In this document: piece by piece, positions 52,029-60,913 of the stretch
Layout of the letters: every line of letters begins with the position of its first letter
Numbering within the stretch: the first letter of the stretch is position 1
From: PALSA-505 sp036502085
Lineage (GTDB): Bacteria > Actinomycetota > Actinomycetes > Streptosporangiales > Streptosporangiaceae
DNA: 64,000 nucleotides
Direction: 5' to 3'
NCBI GenBank assembly: GCA_036502085.1
Contig: DASXZD010000098.1
Location: forward strand, 18,693-82,692
Notes under the pieces: generated by a model
Seen by the model: the letters and a program-made list of their open reading frames with translations, nothing else
Databases searched by the model: none
What the model was told of the DNA's origin: nothing
Made by a program: the position numbers and the translations under genes

Positions 52029-52382
52029 GCCCGCAGCGTGTCAGCGCCCACTGACAATTCGTGGCCGTCCTAGCCCGGCGGCCCCGGCGTGACGACACCG
52101 CGCCCGGCCCTCAGCCCTGGCGCGCGCCTCCCCCCACCCAGCGAAGGACTCAAACCGCGGATCGACCCCCGCCAGAGGGATGCAACCCGCGGATCGACCA
52201 CCCACGGACCCAGCGGCACGAACCCGGCGAGAACCCGCACCGCCAGACCCCGGACCCAAGGGACTCAAACCGCGGATCGACCACCCTCGAGCAGGCGGCC
52301 GACGGGCGGGGTTCTACCGCAGCTTTCATGATCGGGGAGGGGTTCTTAGGATGGAGGGACGACCCCGGGAGGAGCAAGAGGC
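52029..52382. other. Intergenic region with direct repeats before malate synthase
   Basis: No gene. Contains three copies of a CCGCGGATCGACC core, listed separately, and the malate synthase ribosome site GGGAGGAG at its end. An A+T-poor stretch otherwise. Confidence 0.5.
52146..52282. repeat. Three direct repeats containing CCGCGGATCGACC
   Basis: Copies at 52146-52167 and 52261-52282 are identical over 22 bases (start GGACTCAAA, then the core). The middle copy near 52186 keeps CCGCGGATCGACC and shares the following ACCC with the third. They sit 100-240 bases before malate synthase and might be regulator sites or a dispersed repeat. Confidence 0.65.
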
Positions 52383-53990
52383 GTGACGGATATCGCTGGC
52401 GTGGAGGTCACTGGGCCGATGGGCCCGAGGTACGACGAGATCCTGACCGACGAAGCACTCGGCCTGCTCGCCGCGCTGCACAGGGAGTTCGCCGGGCGCC
52501 GGGCCGAGTTGCTGGCCGCCCGGCATGAGCGGCAGCGCGCGCTCGCCGAAGGGGGCACGCTCGACTTCCTGGCCGAGACCAGAGGCATCCGCGAGGACCG
52601 GAGCTGGCGGGTCGCTCCGCTAGCGCCCGGGCTCATCGACCGGCGAGTGGAGATCACCGGGCCCACCGACAAGAAGATGACGATCAACGCGCTCAACTCG
52701 GGCGCGAAGGTGTGGCTGGCGGACTTCGAGGACGCGAACACGCCGCTGTGGGACAACATGATCTCCGGGCAGCTGAACCTCAGGGACGCGCTCGACCGCA
52801 CGATCGACTTCGCCAGCGACGAGGGGAAGCAGTACCGGCTGAAGGACGACGCGGAGCTGGCCACGATCGTGGTCAGGCCGCGCGGCTGGCACCTGGATGA
52901 GAAGCACATCAGCATCGACGGCCAGCGGGCGTCCGGCAGCCTGACCGACTTCGCGCTGTACATGGCCACGTCGGCGAGGCGGCAGATCGCCAAGGGCAAG
53001 GGACCTTACTTCTACCTGGCCAAGACCGAGAGCTACCTCGAAGCGCGGATGTGGAACGACGCGTTCAACCTGGCCCAGGACGCGCTTGGCATCGGCCGCG
53101 GCACGATCAGGGCCACCGTACTGATCGAGACGATCCCGGCGGCGTTCCAGATGGAGGAGATCCTCTACGAGCTCAGGGAGCACTCCGCCGGGCTGAACGC
53201 CGGCCGCTGGGACTACCTGTTCAGCGTGATCAAGAACTTCCGCACCCGCGGCCGTGAGTTCGTGCTGCCGGAGCGGAACGCGGTCACGATGACCGCGCCG
53301 TTCATGCGGGCCTACACCGAGCTGCTGGTCAAGACCTGCCACGGCCGGGGCGCGTCGGCGATCGGCGGCATGGCGGCGTTCATCCCCAGCCGGCGTGACC
53401 CCGAGGTCAACGCGACCGCGATGGAGAAGGTGCGGGCCGACAAGACCCGCGAGTCGGGCGACGGATTCGACGGATCCTGGGTCGCCCACCCGGATCTGGT
53501 GCCGCTGTGCCGTGAGGTGTTCGACGGCGTGCTGGGCGACCGGCCGAACCAGCTGGACAGGCTGCGCGCCGAGGTGAACGTCACCGCCGAAGATCTGCTG
53601 TCGGTGTCCAAGACCCCGGGGGACATCACCGAGGCCGGGCTGCGGAACAACATCAGCGTCGGCCTGCAGTACCTGGCCAGCTGGCTGAACGGGTCCGGCG
53701 CCGTCGCGATCTTCAACCTGATGGAGGACGCAGCCACGGCGGAGATCGCCAGGTCGCAGGTCTGGCAGTGGCTGCACAACGACATCACGCTGGCCGACAG
53801 CGGCGAGCGGGTCACCCCCGAACTGGTCAGCCGGATCATCGACGAGGAGCTGGCGAAGGTCCGCGAGCAGGGCGGCGAGCAGTTCCAGACCGCCCGCTAC
53901 GAGGACGCGGTCGCGCTGTTCAAAGAGGTCGCGCTGGCCGATGATTACTCCGAGTTCCTGACCCTGCCCGCCTACGAGCGGATGCCCTGA
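52383..53990 (+). CDS. aceB: Malate synthase A
   Basis: A 535-residue malate synthase of the A isoform (533 residues in E. coli). Segments VEITGPTDKKMTINALNSGA, DFEDANTPLWDN, VLIETIPAAFQMEEILYEL and GRWDYLFSVIKNF carry the acetyl-CoA and glyoxylate site residues. It condenses glyoxylate with acetyl-CoA to malate. Start GTG at 52383 with GGGAGGAG upstream. Followed closely by glcDEF, which makes glyoxylate from glycolate. Confidence 0.95.
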   Translation: MTDIAGVEVTGPMGPRYDEILTDEALGLLAALHREFAGRRAELLAARHERQRALAEGGTLDFLAETRGIREDRSWRVAPLAPGLIDRRVEITGPTDKKMTINALNSGAKVWLADFEDANTPLWDNMISGQLNLRDALDRTIDFASDEGKQYRLKDDAELATIVVRPRGWHLDEKHISIDGQRASGSLTDFALYMATSARRQIAKGKGPYFYLAKTESYLEARMWNDAFNLAQDALGIGRGTIRATVLIETIPAAFQMEEILYELREHSAGLNAGRWDYLFSVIKNFRTRGREFVLPERNAVTMTAPFMRAYTELLVKTCHGRGASAIGGMAAFIPSRRDPEVNATAMEKVRADKTRESGDGFDGSWVAHPDLVPLCREVFDGVLGDRPNQLDRLRAEVNVTAEDLLSVSKTPGDITEAGLRNNISVGLQYLASWLNGSGAVAIFNLMEDAATAEIARSQVWQWLHNDITLADSGERVTPELVSRIIDEELAKVREQGGEQFQTARYEDAVALFKEVALADDYSEFLTLPAYERMP

Positions 53991-54006
53991 CGGACCTGAC
54001 GGAGCG

Positions 54007-55458
54007 GTGATGATCGACACGCTGATCCCGGTGATGACCGAAGCCTGCGGCCCGGACGGCGTGATCTTCGACCCGGCCGAGCTGCGGACGTACGAATGCG
54101 ACGGGCTCACCTCGCACCGCAGCATCCCCGGCCTGGTCGTGCTGCCGGAGACCGCGGAGCAGGTGGCGATGGTCGTGCGGGCCTGCGCCGCGGCCGGGGT
54201 CGCGTTCGTCGCCCGCGGGTCGGGCACTGGGCTGTCCGGCGGGGCGCTGGCCCAGGGCAACGGCGTGCTCATCGTGATGACCAAGATGCGCAAGATCATC
54301 GAGATCGATCCGCACAGCCGCCGGGCGGTGGTCGAGCCGGGCGTGACCAACCTGGCGGTGAGCAAGGCGGCGGAGCCGTTCGGGTACTTCTACGCCCCCG
54401 ATCCGTCCAGCCAGGTGATCTGCTCGGTCGGCGGGAACGTGGCGGAGAACTCAGGCGGCGCGCACTGCCTGAAGCACGGCTTCACGGTCAATCACGTGAC
54501 CGGCCTGGAGGTGGTGACCCCGGCGGGCGAGATCGTCTGGCTCGGCGACGGCACCGGCGCGGCGCCCGGCTATGACCTGCTGGGCACGTTCACCGGGTCC
54601 GAGGGGACGCTCGGCATCGCCACCAAGATCGCCGTCCGGCTCACCAGGATCCCGGCTGCGGTCACGACCCTGCTTGCAGCGTTCGGTACAACGGGTGAAG
54701 GTGGCGCCGCGGTGTCAGCCATCATCGCGGCCGGGATCATGCCGGCGGCGATCGAAATGATGGACGCGCTGTCGATCGAGGCCGCCGAGGCCGCGGTGCA
54801 GTGCAACTACCCCGCGGGCGCCGGCGCGGTGCTGGTCGTCGAGCTGGACGGCCCGGCGGCCGACGTCGAGGCGGAGACCGCGGCGATCAGGGAGTTGTGC
54901 GCCGCGGCCGGGGCGACCGAGATCCGGGCCGCGGCCGACCCGGCCGAGCGCGCGGTCATCTGGGCCGGCCGCAAGTCCGCATTCGCGGCGGTCGGCCGGA
55001 TCGCCACCTCATACATCGTGCAGGACGGCGTGGTGCCGCGGACCGCGCTGCAGGACGTGCTGGACCGGATCGCGGAGCTTTCGGCGAGCACCGGCATCAG
55101 GGTCGCGAACGTGTTCCACGCCGGCGATGGCAACCTGCACCCGCTGGTGCTGATCGACCGGCCCGACCAGGCCGACGCGGCCGAGGAGCTGTCCGGCACG
55201 ATCCTCGACCTGTGCATCGAGCACGGCGGGTCGATCACCGGCGAGCACGGCGTGGGCGTGGACAAGATGAGGTACATGCCCCGGATGTTCAGCGCCGACG
55301 ACCTCGACACGATGCAGATGGTCCGCTGCGCGTTCGACCCGCGCGGACTGTGCAACCCGGGCAAGATCTACCCGACGCCGCGGCTGTGCGGCGAGCGGCC
55401 TGGCGTCCGCAGCGGCCCGCATCCGCTGGTCGCCTCGGGCCAGGCGGACCTGCTGTGA
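54007..55458 (+). CDS. glcD: Glycolate oxidase FAD subunit GlcD
   Basis: A 483-residue FAD-linked oxidase (VAO fold): PETAEQVAMVVRACA, ARGSGTGLSGGA, SVGGNVAENSGGAHC and the C-terminal FHAGDGNLHP and GGSITGEHGVGVDK motifs. Oxidises glycolate or D-lactate, passing electrons through GlcEF. GTG at 54007 or the adjacent ATG at 54010. Sixteen bases after aceB; glcE starts inside its stop. Confidence 0.93.
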   Translation: MMIDTLIPVMTEACGPDGVIFDPAELRTYECDGLTSHRSIPGLVVLPETAEQVAMVVRACAAAGVAFVARGSGTGLSGGALAQGNGVLIVMTKMRKIIEIDPHSRRAVVEPGVTNLAVSKAAEPFGYFYAPDPSSQVICSVGGNVAENSGGAHCLKHGFTVNHVTGLEVVTPAGEIVWLGDGTGAAPGYDLLGTFTGSEGTLGIATKIAVRLTRIPAAVTTLLAAFGTTGEGGAAVSAIIAAGIMPAAIEMMDALSIEAAEAAVQCNYPAGAGAVLVVELDGPAADVEAETAAIRELCAAAGATEIRAAADPAERAVIWAGRKSAFAAVGRIATSYIVQDGVVPRTALQDVLDRIAELSASTGIRVANVFHAGDGNLHPLVLIDRPDQADAAEELSGTILDLCIEHGGSITGEHGVGVDKMRYMPRMFSADDLDTMQMVRCAFDPRGLCNPGKIYPTPRLCGERPGVRSGPHPLVASGQADLL

Positions 55459-56762
55459 CCAGCCCGCCGGGGGCCGGCGTCCGCGACGCGCTCGGCGCGG
55501 CCTGCGCTGACCTGCGGCCGGGCGGCCCGGCCGATGCGGTGTCTGGCGTGCTGCCGTCCTGGGTCGCGGCTCCGGGCAGCACGGCGGAGGCCGCGGCGAC
55601 GATGCGGGCCGCGGCCGGGCTGGACCTGGCCGTCGTGCCGCGGGGCGGCGGGTCACGGCTGTCGTGGGGCCTGCCGCCGCGACGCTGCGACCTGGTGATC
55701 GAGACCCGCAGGATGAACCGGGTCATCGAGCACGCATCCGGCGACTGGATCGCGAGCGTGCAGGCCGGGGTCACGATCGAGCAGTTGGCCGGGGTGCTCG
55801 GCCAGGCCGGCCAGCAGCTGTCGCTGGACGTGCCCGCTCCGGCCGGCGGGGACGCGGGCACCGTCGGCGGCGTGCTGGCTACCGGGATGGCCGGCCCGCG
55901 GCGGCTGCGCTACGGCACGCCGCGCGACCTGGTGATCGGGCTGACGATCGTGCGCGCGGACGGCAAGCTGGCGCGGTCGGGCGGCAAGGTGGTCAAGAAC
56001 GTGGCGGGCTACGACCTGGGCAAGCTGTTCGCCGGGTCGTTCGGGACGCTGGGCCTGATCGCCGAGGCGACGTTCCGGCTGCACCCGCTGCCGGCCGCGG
56101 CCGGGTACGTGACGCGCGAGTGCGGCACCGCGGAGCAGGCGGCCGCGGCCGTGGCGACCGCGGTGGAGTCGCCGCTGGCTCCCGCGGCGGTGGAGATCGA
56201 CCGGCGGGAGCCGGGCGGCCCGGTCCTGGTGAGCGTGCTGATCGAGGGGCACCCGTCGGGCGTGCCGGCCCGGGTGGCGCAGATGCGCGACCTCCTCGAC
56301 GGCGGCGCCGCCCTGGCCACGGATTCGGACGAGGCGCCGGGCTGGTGGGGGCACGGTGCGGCGGCCGCGAGTGACAGCACGCTGATCAGGGTGACGTTCT
56401 GGTCCAGTGCGCTGCGCTCTGTGCTCGACGCGCTGGACGCGGCGGCCGATGCTTCCGGGCTGCGGCCCGCCGTCGGCGGCTCGCCGGGCGCGGGCGTGCT
56501 GTACGCCGCCGTGGACAGCCTGGCCGAGCCCGCGGCGGTGGCGAGCCTGGTGGCCGCGCTGCGCGCCAGCATCGGGCACGTGCCGTCGGCGGGCTACCCT
56601 CCGGCCCGCGGCAGCGTCGTCGTCCTGAACGCGCCGCCGCAGGTCCGCGGCGCAGTTGACGTGTGGGGGCCGGTGCCGGGCGGCGCGCTGATGCGGTCGG
56701 TGAAGGACCAGTTCGACCCGGGCCATCGGATGGCCCCCGGCCGGTTCGCGGAAGGAATCTGA
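55455..56762 (+). CDS. glcE: Glycolate oxidase subunit GlcE
   Basis: A 435-residue second FAD-type subunit: VVPRGGGSRLSWGLPPRRCDLVI and GDAGTVGGVLATGMAGPRRLRYG, then GGKVVKNVAGYDLGKLFAGS. The FAD-binding loop is related to but shorter than GlcD's. GTG start overlaps the glcD TGA (GTGA). glcF overlaps its end (TGATG). Confidence 0.9.
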   Translation: MTSPPGAGVRDALGAACADLRPGGPADAVSGVLPSWVAAPGSTAEAAATMRAAAGLDLAVVPRGGGSRLSWGLPPRRCDLVIETRRMNRVIEHASGDWIASVQAGVTIEQLAGVLGQAGQQLSLDVPAPAGGDAGTVGGVLATGMAGPRRLRYGTPRDLVIGLTIVRADGKLARSGGKVVKNVAGYDLGKLFAGSFGTLGLIAEATFRLHPLPAAAGYVTRECGTAEQAAAAVATAVESPLAPAAVEIDRREPGGPVLVSVLIEGHPSGVPARVAQMRDLLDGGAALATDSDEAPGWWGHGAAAASDSTLIRVTFWSSALRSVLDALDAAADASGLRPAVGGSPGAGVLYAAVDSLAEPAAVASLVAALRASIGHVPSAGYPPARGSVVVLNAPPQVRGAVDVWGPVPGGALMRSVKDQFDPGHRMAPGRFAEGI

Positions 56763-58174
56763 TGGCCGATCAAGGCGAGGCCGGCCCGGGTCCTGGCGGG
56801 GCGCTCGGCGAGCTGCGGTCGCTGGCCGGAGACTGCGTGCACTGCGGCTTCTGCCTGCCGGTCTGCCCCACGTACCAGCTGTGGGGCGAGGAGATGGACT
56901 CGCCGCGCGGCCGGATCCACCTGATCAGCCAGGTGCTCAACGGGGCCGAACTGAGCGACGCCACCGCCGAGCACCTGGACCGCTGCCTCGGCTGCATGGC
57001 CTGCGTGCCCGCCTGCCCGTCCGGGGTGCAGTACGACCGGCTGATCGAGGCCGCGCGCGTCTGGGTCAACGACGCCCGCGACCGGCCGGCTCTTGAGGCG
57101 GAGCCGGGCGATCACCGCAGGACGCTGCGCGAGCGGGCGGCCAGGGCCGCGATCTTCGCGGTGTTCCCCTACCCGCGCCGGCTGCGGCTGATGACCGGCC
57201 CGCTGCGCGCCGCCCAGCGGACCGGCCTGGACCAGAAGATCCGGCGCAGCCCGCTGCCCGGCCGCCTGTCCCCCGAGCTCGCGGCCGCGCTGGCGCTGGC
57301 ACCGCCGCCTGCCGGCCGCACGCCGCCGCTGCCCCGCCGGGTGGCGTCCCGCGGCCCGCGCCGCGCCGTGGTCGGCATGCTGACCGGCTGCGTGCAGGGA
57401 ATTTTCTTTCCCCAGGTGAATACGGCTACGGCGCGCGTTCTTGCGGCTGAGGGATGTGACGTTGTTATTCCGAACGGGGAGGCGTGCTGTGGCGCGCTGT
57501 CGTTGCACTCCGGCCGTCGCCGTCAGGCGCAGCGGCTCGCACGACGGGTCATCGCGACGTTCGAGCGGGCGAACGTCGAGACGATCGTGGTCAATTCGGC
57601 TGGCTGCGGCTCGGCCATGAAGGAGTACGCGCACCTGCTGGCGGACGATCCCGCCTGGGCCGGGCGGGCCGAGGCGCTGGCCGCCCGGGTCCGTGACTTC
57701 GCCGAATTCCTGGCCGACCTGGACGGGGCGGCCGGTCCGGGCGGGCCTGCCGGGCCCGATGGTCTCGCCGGGCCGGCGGCGGTGCGGCATCCGCTGCCGG
57801 TCAGGGCGGTGTATCACGACGCCTGCCACCTTGGTCACGCCCAGGGGATCAAGGCGCAGCCGCGGGCCTTGCTGCGCAGTATTCCCGGGCTGGAGCTGCT
57901 CGAGACCGGTGACGGCGGCACCTGCTGCGGCTCGGCCGGCGTCTACAACCTGCTGCAGCCCGAAGCTGCCCGCGAGCTCGGCGACCGGAAGGCCGCCACC
58001 ATCGAGGCACTCGGTGCCGAGCTGCTCATCTCGGCCAACCCGGGATGCTCGCTGCAGATCGCCACGGCGCTGGCCGCCCGCGGAGTCTCGATGCCGGTGG
58101 CACATACCGCCCAGGTGCTCGACGCCTCGATCCGCGGCCTGCCGGCGACCAGCCTGGTTAAGATCCCGCGCTAA
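56762..58174 (+). CDS. glcF: Glycolate oxidase iron-sulfur subunit GlcF
   Basis: A 470-residue protein with two [4Fe-4S] motifs (CVHCGFCLPVCP and CLGCMACVPACP) near the N-terminus and two CCG domains (CCGALSLHSG and CCGSAGVYN). It relays electrons from GlcD/GlcE to the quinone pool. A Gly/Ala/Pro insert lies near residue 325-345. Full length, translationally coupled to glcE. Confidence 0.93.
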   Translation: MADQGEAGPGPGGALGELRSLAGDCVHCGFCLPVCPTYQLWGEEMDSPRGRIHLISQVLNGAELSDATAEHLDRCLGCMACVPACPSGVQYDRLIEAARVWVNDARDRPALEAEPGDHRRTLRERAARAAIFAVFPYPRRLRLMTGPLRAAQRTGLDQKIRRSPLPGRLSPELAAALALAPPPAGRTPPLPRRVASRGPRRAVVGMLTGCVQGIFFPQVNTATARVLAAEGCDVVIPNGEACCGALSLHSGRRRQAQRLARRVIATFERANVETIVVNSAGCGSAMKEYAHLLADDPAWAGRAEALAARVRDFAEFLADLDGAAGPGGPAGPDGLAGPAAVRHPLPVRAVYHDACHLGHAQGIKAQPRALLRSIPGLELLETGDGGTCCGSAGVYNLLQPEAARELGDRKAATIEALGAELLISANPGCSLQIATALAARGVSMPVAHTAQVLDASIRGLPATSLVKIPR

Positions 58175-58283
58175 CGGAGCCCTGGGCGGGCAACCAAATC
58201 CGGCGCCGCGCATCTATTGGGCATGACCTACGATCTCGGCGAGGACGGCTACTCCGTCAGCGTGCGTCAGGATGACACCCTCC

Positions 58284-58330
58284 TGACGTCTCCTCTGACG
58301 CCCCCTGACGCCCTGTGACGCCCTGTGATG
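58284..58330. promoter_or_regulatory. Phased array of TGACG half-sites
   Basis: TGACG at 58284, 58296, 58306 and 58316, then TGATG at 58326: the last four are exactly 10 bases apart, one helical turn. The array leads into the palindrome at 58347 and lies upstream of a ribbon-helix-helix gene, a protein class that binds tandem short sites. Confidence 0.6.
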
Positions 58331-58341
58331 TCACATTGGAC

Positions 58342-58370
58342 TTGACTGACGTCATCGATGATGTCAGTAT
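58342..58370 (+). promoter_or_regulatory. Promoter candidate for a leaderless RHH-regulator transcript
   Basis: -35 TTGACT (58342-58347), 17 bases, weak -10 CAGTAT (58365-58370), then six bases to the ATG at 58377. The start of transcription would coincide with the ATG; no ribosome site is present. The palindrome at 58347-58366 fills the spacer. Confidence 0.4.
58347..58366. promoter_or_regulatory. Near-perfect 20-bp palindromic operator
   Basis: TGACGTCATCGATGATGTCA is palindromic except for one pair. It includes two inverted TGACG/TGATG-type half-sites matching the upstream array, and overlaps the promoter, as expected for an autorepressor. Confidence 0.6.
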
Positions 58371-58376
58371 GGCGTC

Positions 58377-58886
58377 ATGGAGCTGACAGAGTACATCGAG
58401 ACCCTGCGCGGTGAAGTCGCGTCGATCACCCGAGTCGCCGGTGACGAGGCCGCGCGGGCCGGTCAGATGATTGCGGAGGCGCTTGATCCGTCTATCCGCC
58501 TGACCCTGCTCGACGTGCTCTCCGGCGCGGCCGCGGAGATCACCTCCCGGCTGGACGACACGGCGGTCGAGCTGCGGCTGTCCTCGGGCGACCCGACGTT
58601 CATCGTCGTGCACGCCGAGCCGCACCTGCCGCCCGCTCCCCCGCCGCCGCCCGCCCCGCCTGCGGGCGAAGCCGAAGAAGAGACCGGGACCTCGCGGGTC
58701 ACCCTGCGCCTGCCAGACGGGCTGAAGGCCCGCGCCGAGGCGGCGGCGGCGCGCGGCGGGATGTCGCTCAACGCCTGGCTGGTCCGCGCCGCGGCCAGCG
58801 CCCTGGACGGCTCGCACAACCCCGGTCCGGCAACGTCATCCCGGCGCGGTCCCGGCCAGCGCATCACGGGCTTCGCGCGAAGCTGA
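58377..58886 (+). CDS. Ribbon-helix-helix (Arc/HicB-like) regulator
   Basis: A 169-residue protein. The N-terminal 80 residues are helical then strand-rich and unrecognised. A Pro-rich linker (residues about 83-95) leads to an RHH domain: strand SRVTLRLPDGLKARAE, helix AAAARGGMSLNAWLVRAAASAL, as in HicB/Arc antitoxins. The linker plus basic tail is typical of actinomycete DUF4097-linked regulators. No toxin gene is adjacent. The operator array and palindrome just upstream suggest autoregulation and control of the following DUF4097 gene. Confidence 0.75.
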   Translation: MELTEYIETLRGEVASITRVAGDEAARAGQMIAEALDPSIRLTLLDVLSGAAAEITSRLDDTAVELRLSSGDPTFIVVHAEPHLPPAPPPPPAPPAGEAEEETGTSRVTLRLPDGLKARAEAAAARGGMSLNAWLVRAAASALDGSHNPGPATSSRRGPGQRITGFARS

Positions 58887-58988
58887 CGCTTCGCCCGCCA
58901 CCCGCCCTCATCAGCCAGAACGCCAGCACGCGCATGTCCGCATGGCACCGCCATGCCTGCGATCACACAATCACAAGGGAGACAAGAA

Positions 58989-59774
58989 ATGACTTCATGG
59001 GAATTCGCCGCCACCGAGCCGATCGAGGCGAAGATCAGCCTGGCCGCCGGATCGGTGAGCCTGGCGGCCACCCAGAGCGGCACGGTGACCGTCACGCTCG
59101 ACGGATCAGGACAGAACGCCGAGAACCTCATCGCCGACACCCAGGTCAGCTTCGAGAACGGCACGCTGACCGTGGAGGTCCCCAAGCGGAGCCTACTGCG
59201 CGGCAACACCTCACTCGACCTCATCGTCGAGCTGCCGACCGGCTCTTCGGCCTCGTTCCGGACCTCCTCCGCGGATGTGGTCTGCGAGGGCGAGCTTGGC
59301 TCGCTGACCGGGCGCACGGCGAGCGGTGACGTGGTCGTCGAGCGGCTCACCGGTACCGCCGACCTCGGCACCGCGTCCGGCGAGATCCGGCTGACCGAGA
59401 CGGACGGACCGGTCAAGTGCCAGACGGCATCGGGAGACACCATCATCGGGCGGGCCGGCGGCCCGGTCACCGCGAACACGGCCAGCGGAGACATCACCGT
59501 CGAGGAGGCCGCGGGGTCGGCGATACTCAAGACCGCCAGCGGTGACCTGCGGATCAGCGGCATGGCCAGCGGCCGGGCCGACGCGACGAGCGTGTCCGGC
59601 GACATCGCCGTCGCCGTGCCGTCGGGAATCGGTGTCTACCTCGACCTTTCCACGGTCAGCGGGCACGTCAGCAGCGACCTGGACGCCAGCCAGGACGGCG
59701 GCGACACCGGCGCCGCCCTCACCCTGAGCTGCCGCAGCGTGAGCGGCGACATCAGGATCACCCGGGCCGCCTGA
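58989..59774 (+). CDS. DUF4097 beta-helix protein
   Basis: A 261-residue DUF4097 protein. From about residue 85 a right-handed beta-helix is formed by repeated TASGD/TASGE turns (for example TASGDVVVE, TASGEIRLT, TASGDTIIG, TASGDITVE, TASGDLRIS). Such proteins often accompany RHH regulators and are of unknown function; surface adhesion or polymer binding has been proposed for the fold. No signal peptide. The ATG has GGGAGA 9 bases before. Confidence 0.85.
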   Translation: MTSWEFAATEPIEAKISLAAGSVSLAATQSGTVTVTLDGSGQNAENLIADTQVSFENGTLTVEVPKRSLLRGNTSLDLIVELPTGSSASFRTSSADVVCEGELGSLTGRTASGDVVVERLTGTADLGTASGEIRLTETDGPVKCQTASGDTIIGRAGGPVTANTASGDITVEEAAGSAILKTASGDLRISGMASGRADATSVSGDIAVAVPSGIGVYLDLSTVSGHVSSDLDASQDGGDTGAALTLSCRSVSGDIRITRAA

Positions 59775-59822
59775 GCCGGCCCGCATAAGCCACAGACCCG
59801 GCAACGCCAGAAGGAGAATCTC

Positions 59823-60029
59823 ATGAATCCGCACATGATCGAGCAGATGACCAGCCAGCACCAGGATGACCTGCGCACGCTTCGCGCGCAGAGCGACGTC
59901 CCGCACCGTACGCAGCAAGCCGGGCAGGACACCGCCGACCAGGGCCACCCGGGAGTGATCCGGCGGCGGGCCGGCTGGGCGCTGGTCTCGCTGGGCCTGC
60001 GCCTGGCCTACGCGGCCGGCGAGGACTGA
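59823..60029 (+). CDS. Small protein of the RHH-DUF4097 operon
   Basis: A 68-residue protein with a strong AGAAGGAG site before its ATG. A polar N-terminus with Gln/His-rich residues is followed by a basic, weakly amphipathic C-terminus (RRRAGWALVSLGLRLAYA). Not recognised; similar short proteins follow DUF4097 genes in other actinomycetes. Its stop overlaps convergent dapF by 22 bases. Confidence 0.7.
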   Translation: MNPHMIEQMTSQHQDDLRTLRAQSDVPHRTQQAGQDTADQGHPGVIRRRAGWALVSLGLRLAYAAGED

Positions 60030-60913
60030 GCCGGCGTGAGCGCCGTGCCGGACAGCGCTGTGCCGGACAGCCAGGCTTGGTCAAGCTCTCCCTCCGCCAC
60101 GATCACCGCGGGCCCGGAGAGGAAGCTGGTCTGGCGGTTCAGCGTGACCCGCAGGCGCCCGCCCGGCAGATCCACGATCCAGGTACCGGTCAGCCCCGAT
60201 GCGGTGGCCGCCGCTGAACGAGCGGCGGCCACCGCGGCCGCTACCGCTCCGGTCCCGCAGGACCGGGTCGGGCCGCTGCCGCGCTCGTACACCAGCATCT
60301 GCGCGTGGCCGTCCCCGGTGAGCCTGACGAGTTCGAGGTTGCCCCCTTCGGGAAACTGCCCGGCGTCGAGCACCGGCGGTCGGGACAGGTCGAAGCTGTC
60401 CAGCGGCTCGTCCACCACGCAGGCCAGATGCGGGTTGCCCAGCGATACCCGCAGCCCGTCGAGCGGGCGGCCGGCCAGCACCGCGCGGCCAGCCCCGAGC
60501 AGTTGCGGCGGGCCCATGTCCACGGTGATGGTGCCATCGGGCTCGGCCCGCACCAGGCGGGTCCCGGCCCGCGTGCCGACAGCGAACTCCGGGCCGGCCA
60601 CAAGTCCGTGGCCGATCAGGTACCTGACGAACACCCTGATCCCGTTCCCGCACATCTCGGCCAGGCTGCCGTCCGCGTTGCGGTAGTCCATGAACCACTC
60701 CGCGCCGCCATCGGCCGCAGCGGAAAGACCAGCCACCGCGGGCTCCCCGGTCGCCCGCATCGCCCGCAGCACGCCGTCGGCGCCCAGCCCGGCGCGCCGG
60801 TCACAGAGCCTGGCCACCAGGTCCCCGGTGAGGTCGATCAGGCCATCCGGATCAGGCAGGATCACGAAGTCGTTCTCGGTCCCGTGGCCCTTGGCGAAAT
60901 GAACCTTTTTCAT
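60008..60913 (-). CDS. dapF: Diaminopimelate epimerase
   Basis: A 301-residue enzyme with the two catalytic cysteines in EMCGNGIR and SCGTGA. It converts LL- to meso-diaminopimelate for lysine and peptidoglycan. A repetitive tail (SGTALSGTALTP) ends the protein. The ATG overlaps the miaA stop (ATGA). Confidence 0.95.
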   Translation of the reverse strand: MKKVHFAKGHGTENDFVILPDPDGLIDLTGDLVARLCDRRAGLGADGVLRAMRATGEPAVAGLSAAADGGAEWFMDYRNADGSLAEMCGNGIRVFVRYLIGHGLVAGPEFAVGTRAGTRLVRAEPDGTITVDMGPPQLLGAGRAVLAGRPLDGLRVSLGNPHLACVVDEPLDSFDLSRPPVLDAGQFPEGGNLELVRLTGDGHAQMLVYERGSGPTRSCGTGAVAAAVAAARSAAATASGLTGTWIVDLPGGRLRVTLNRQTSFLSGPAVIVAEGELDQAWLSGTALSGTALTPAQSSPAA

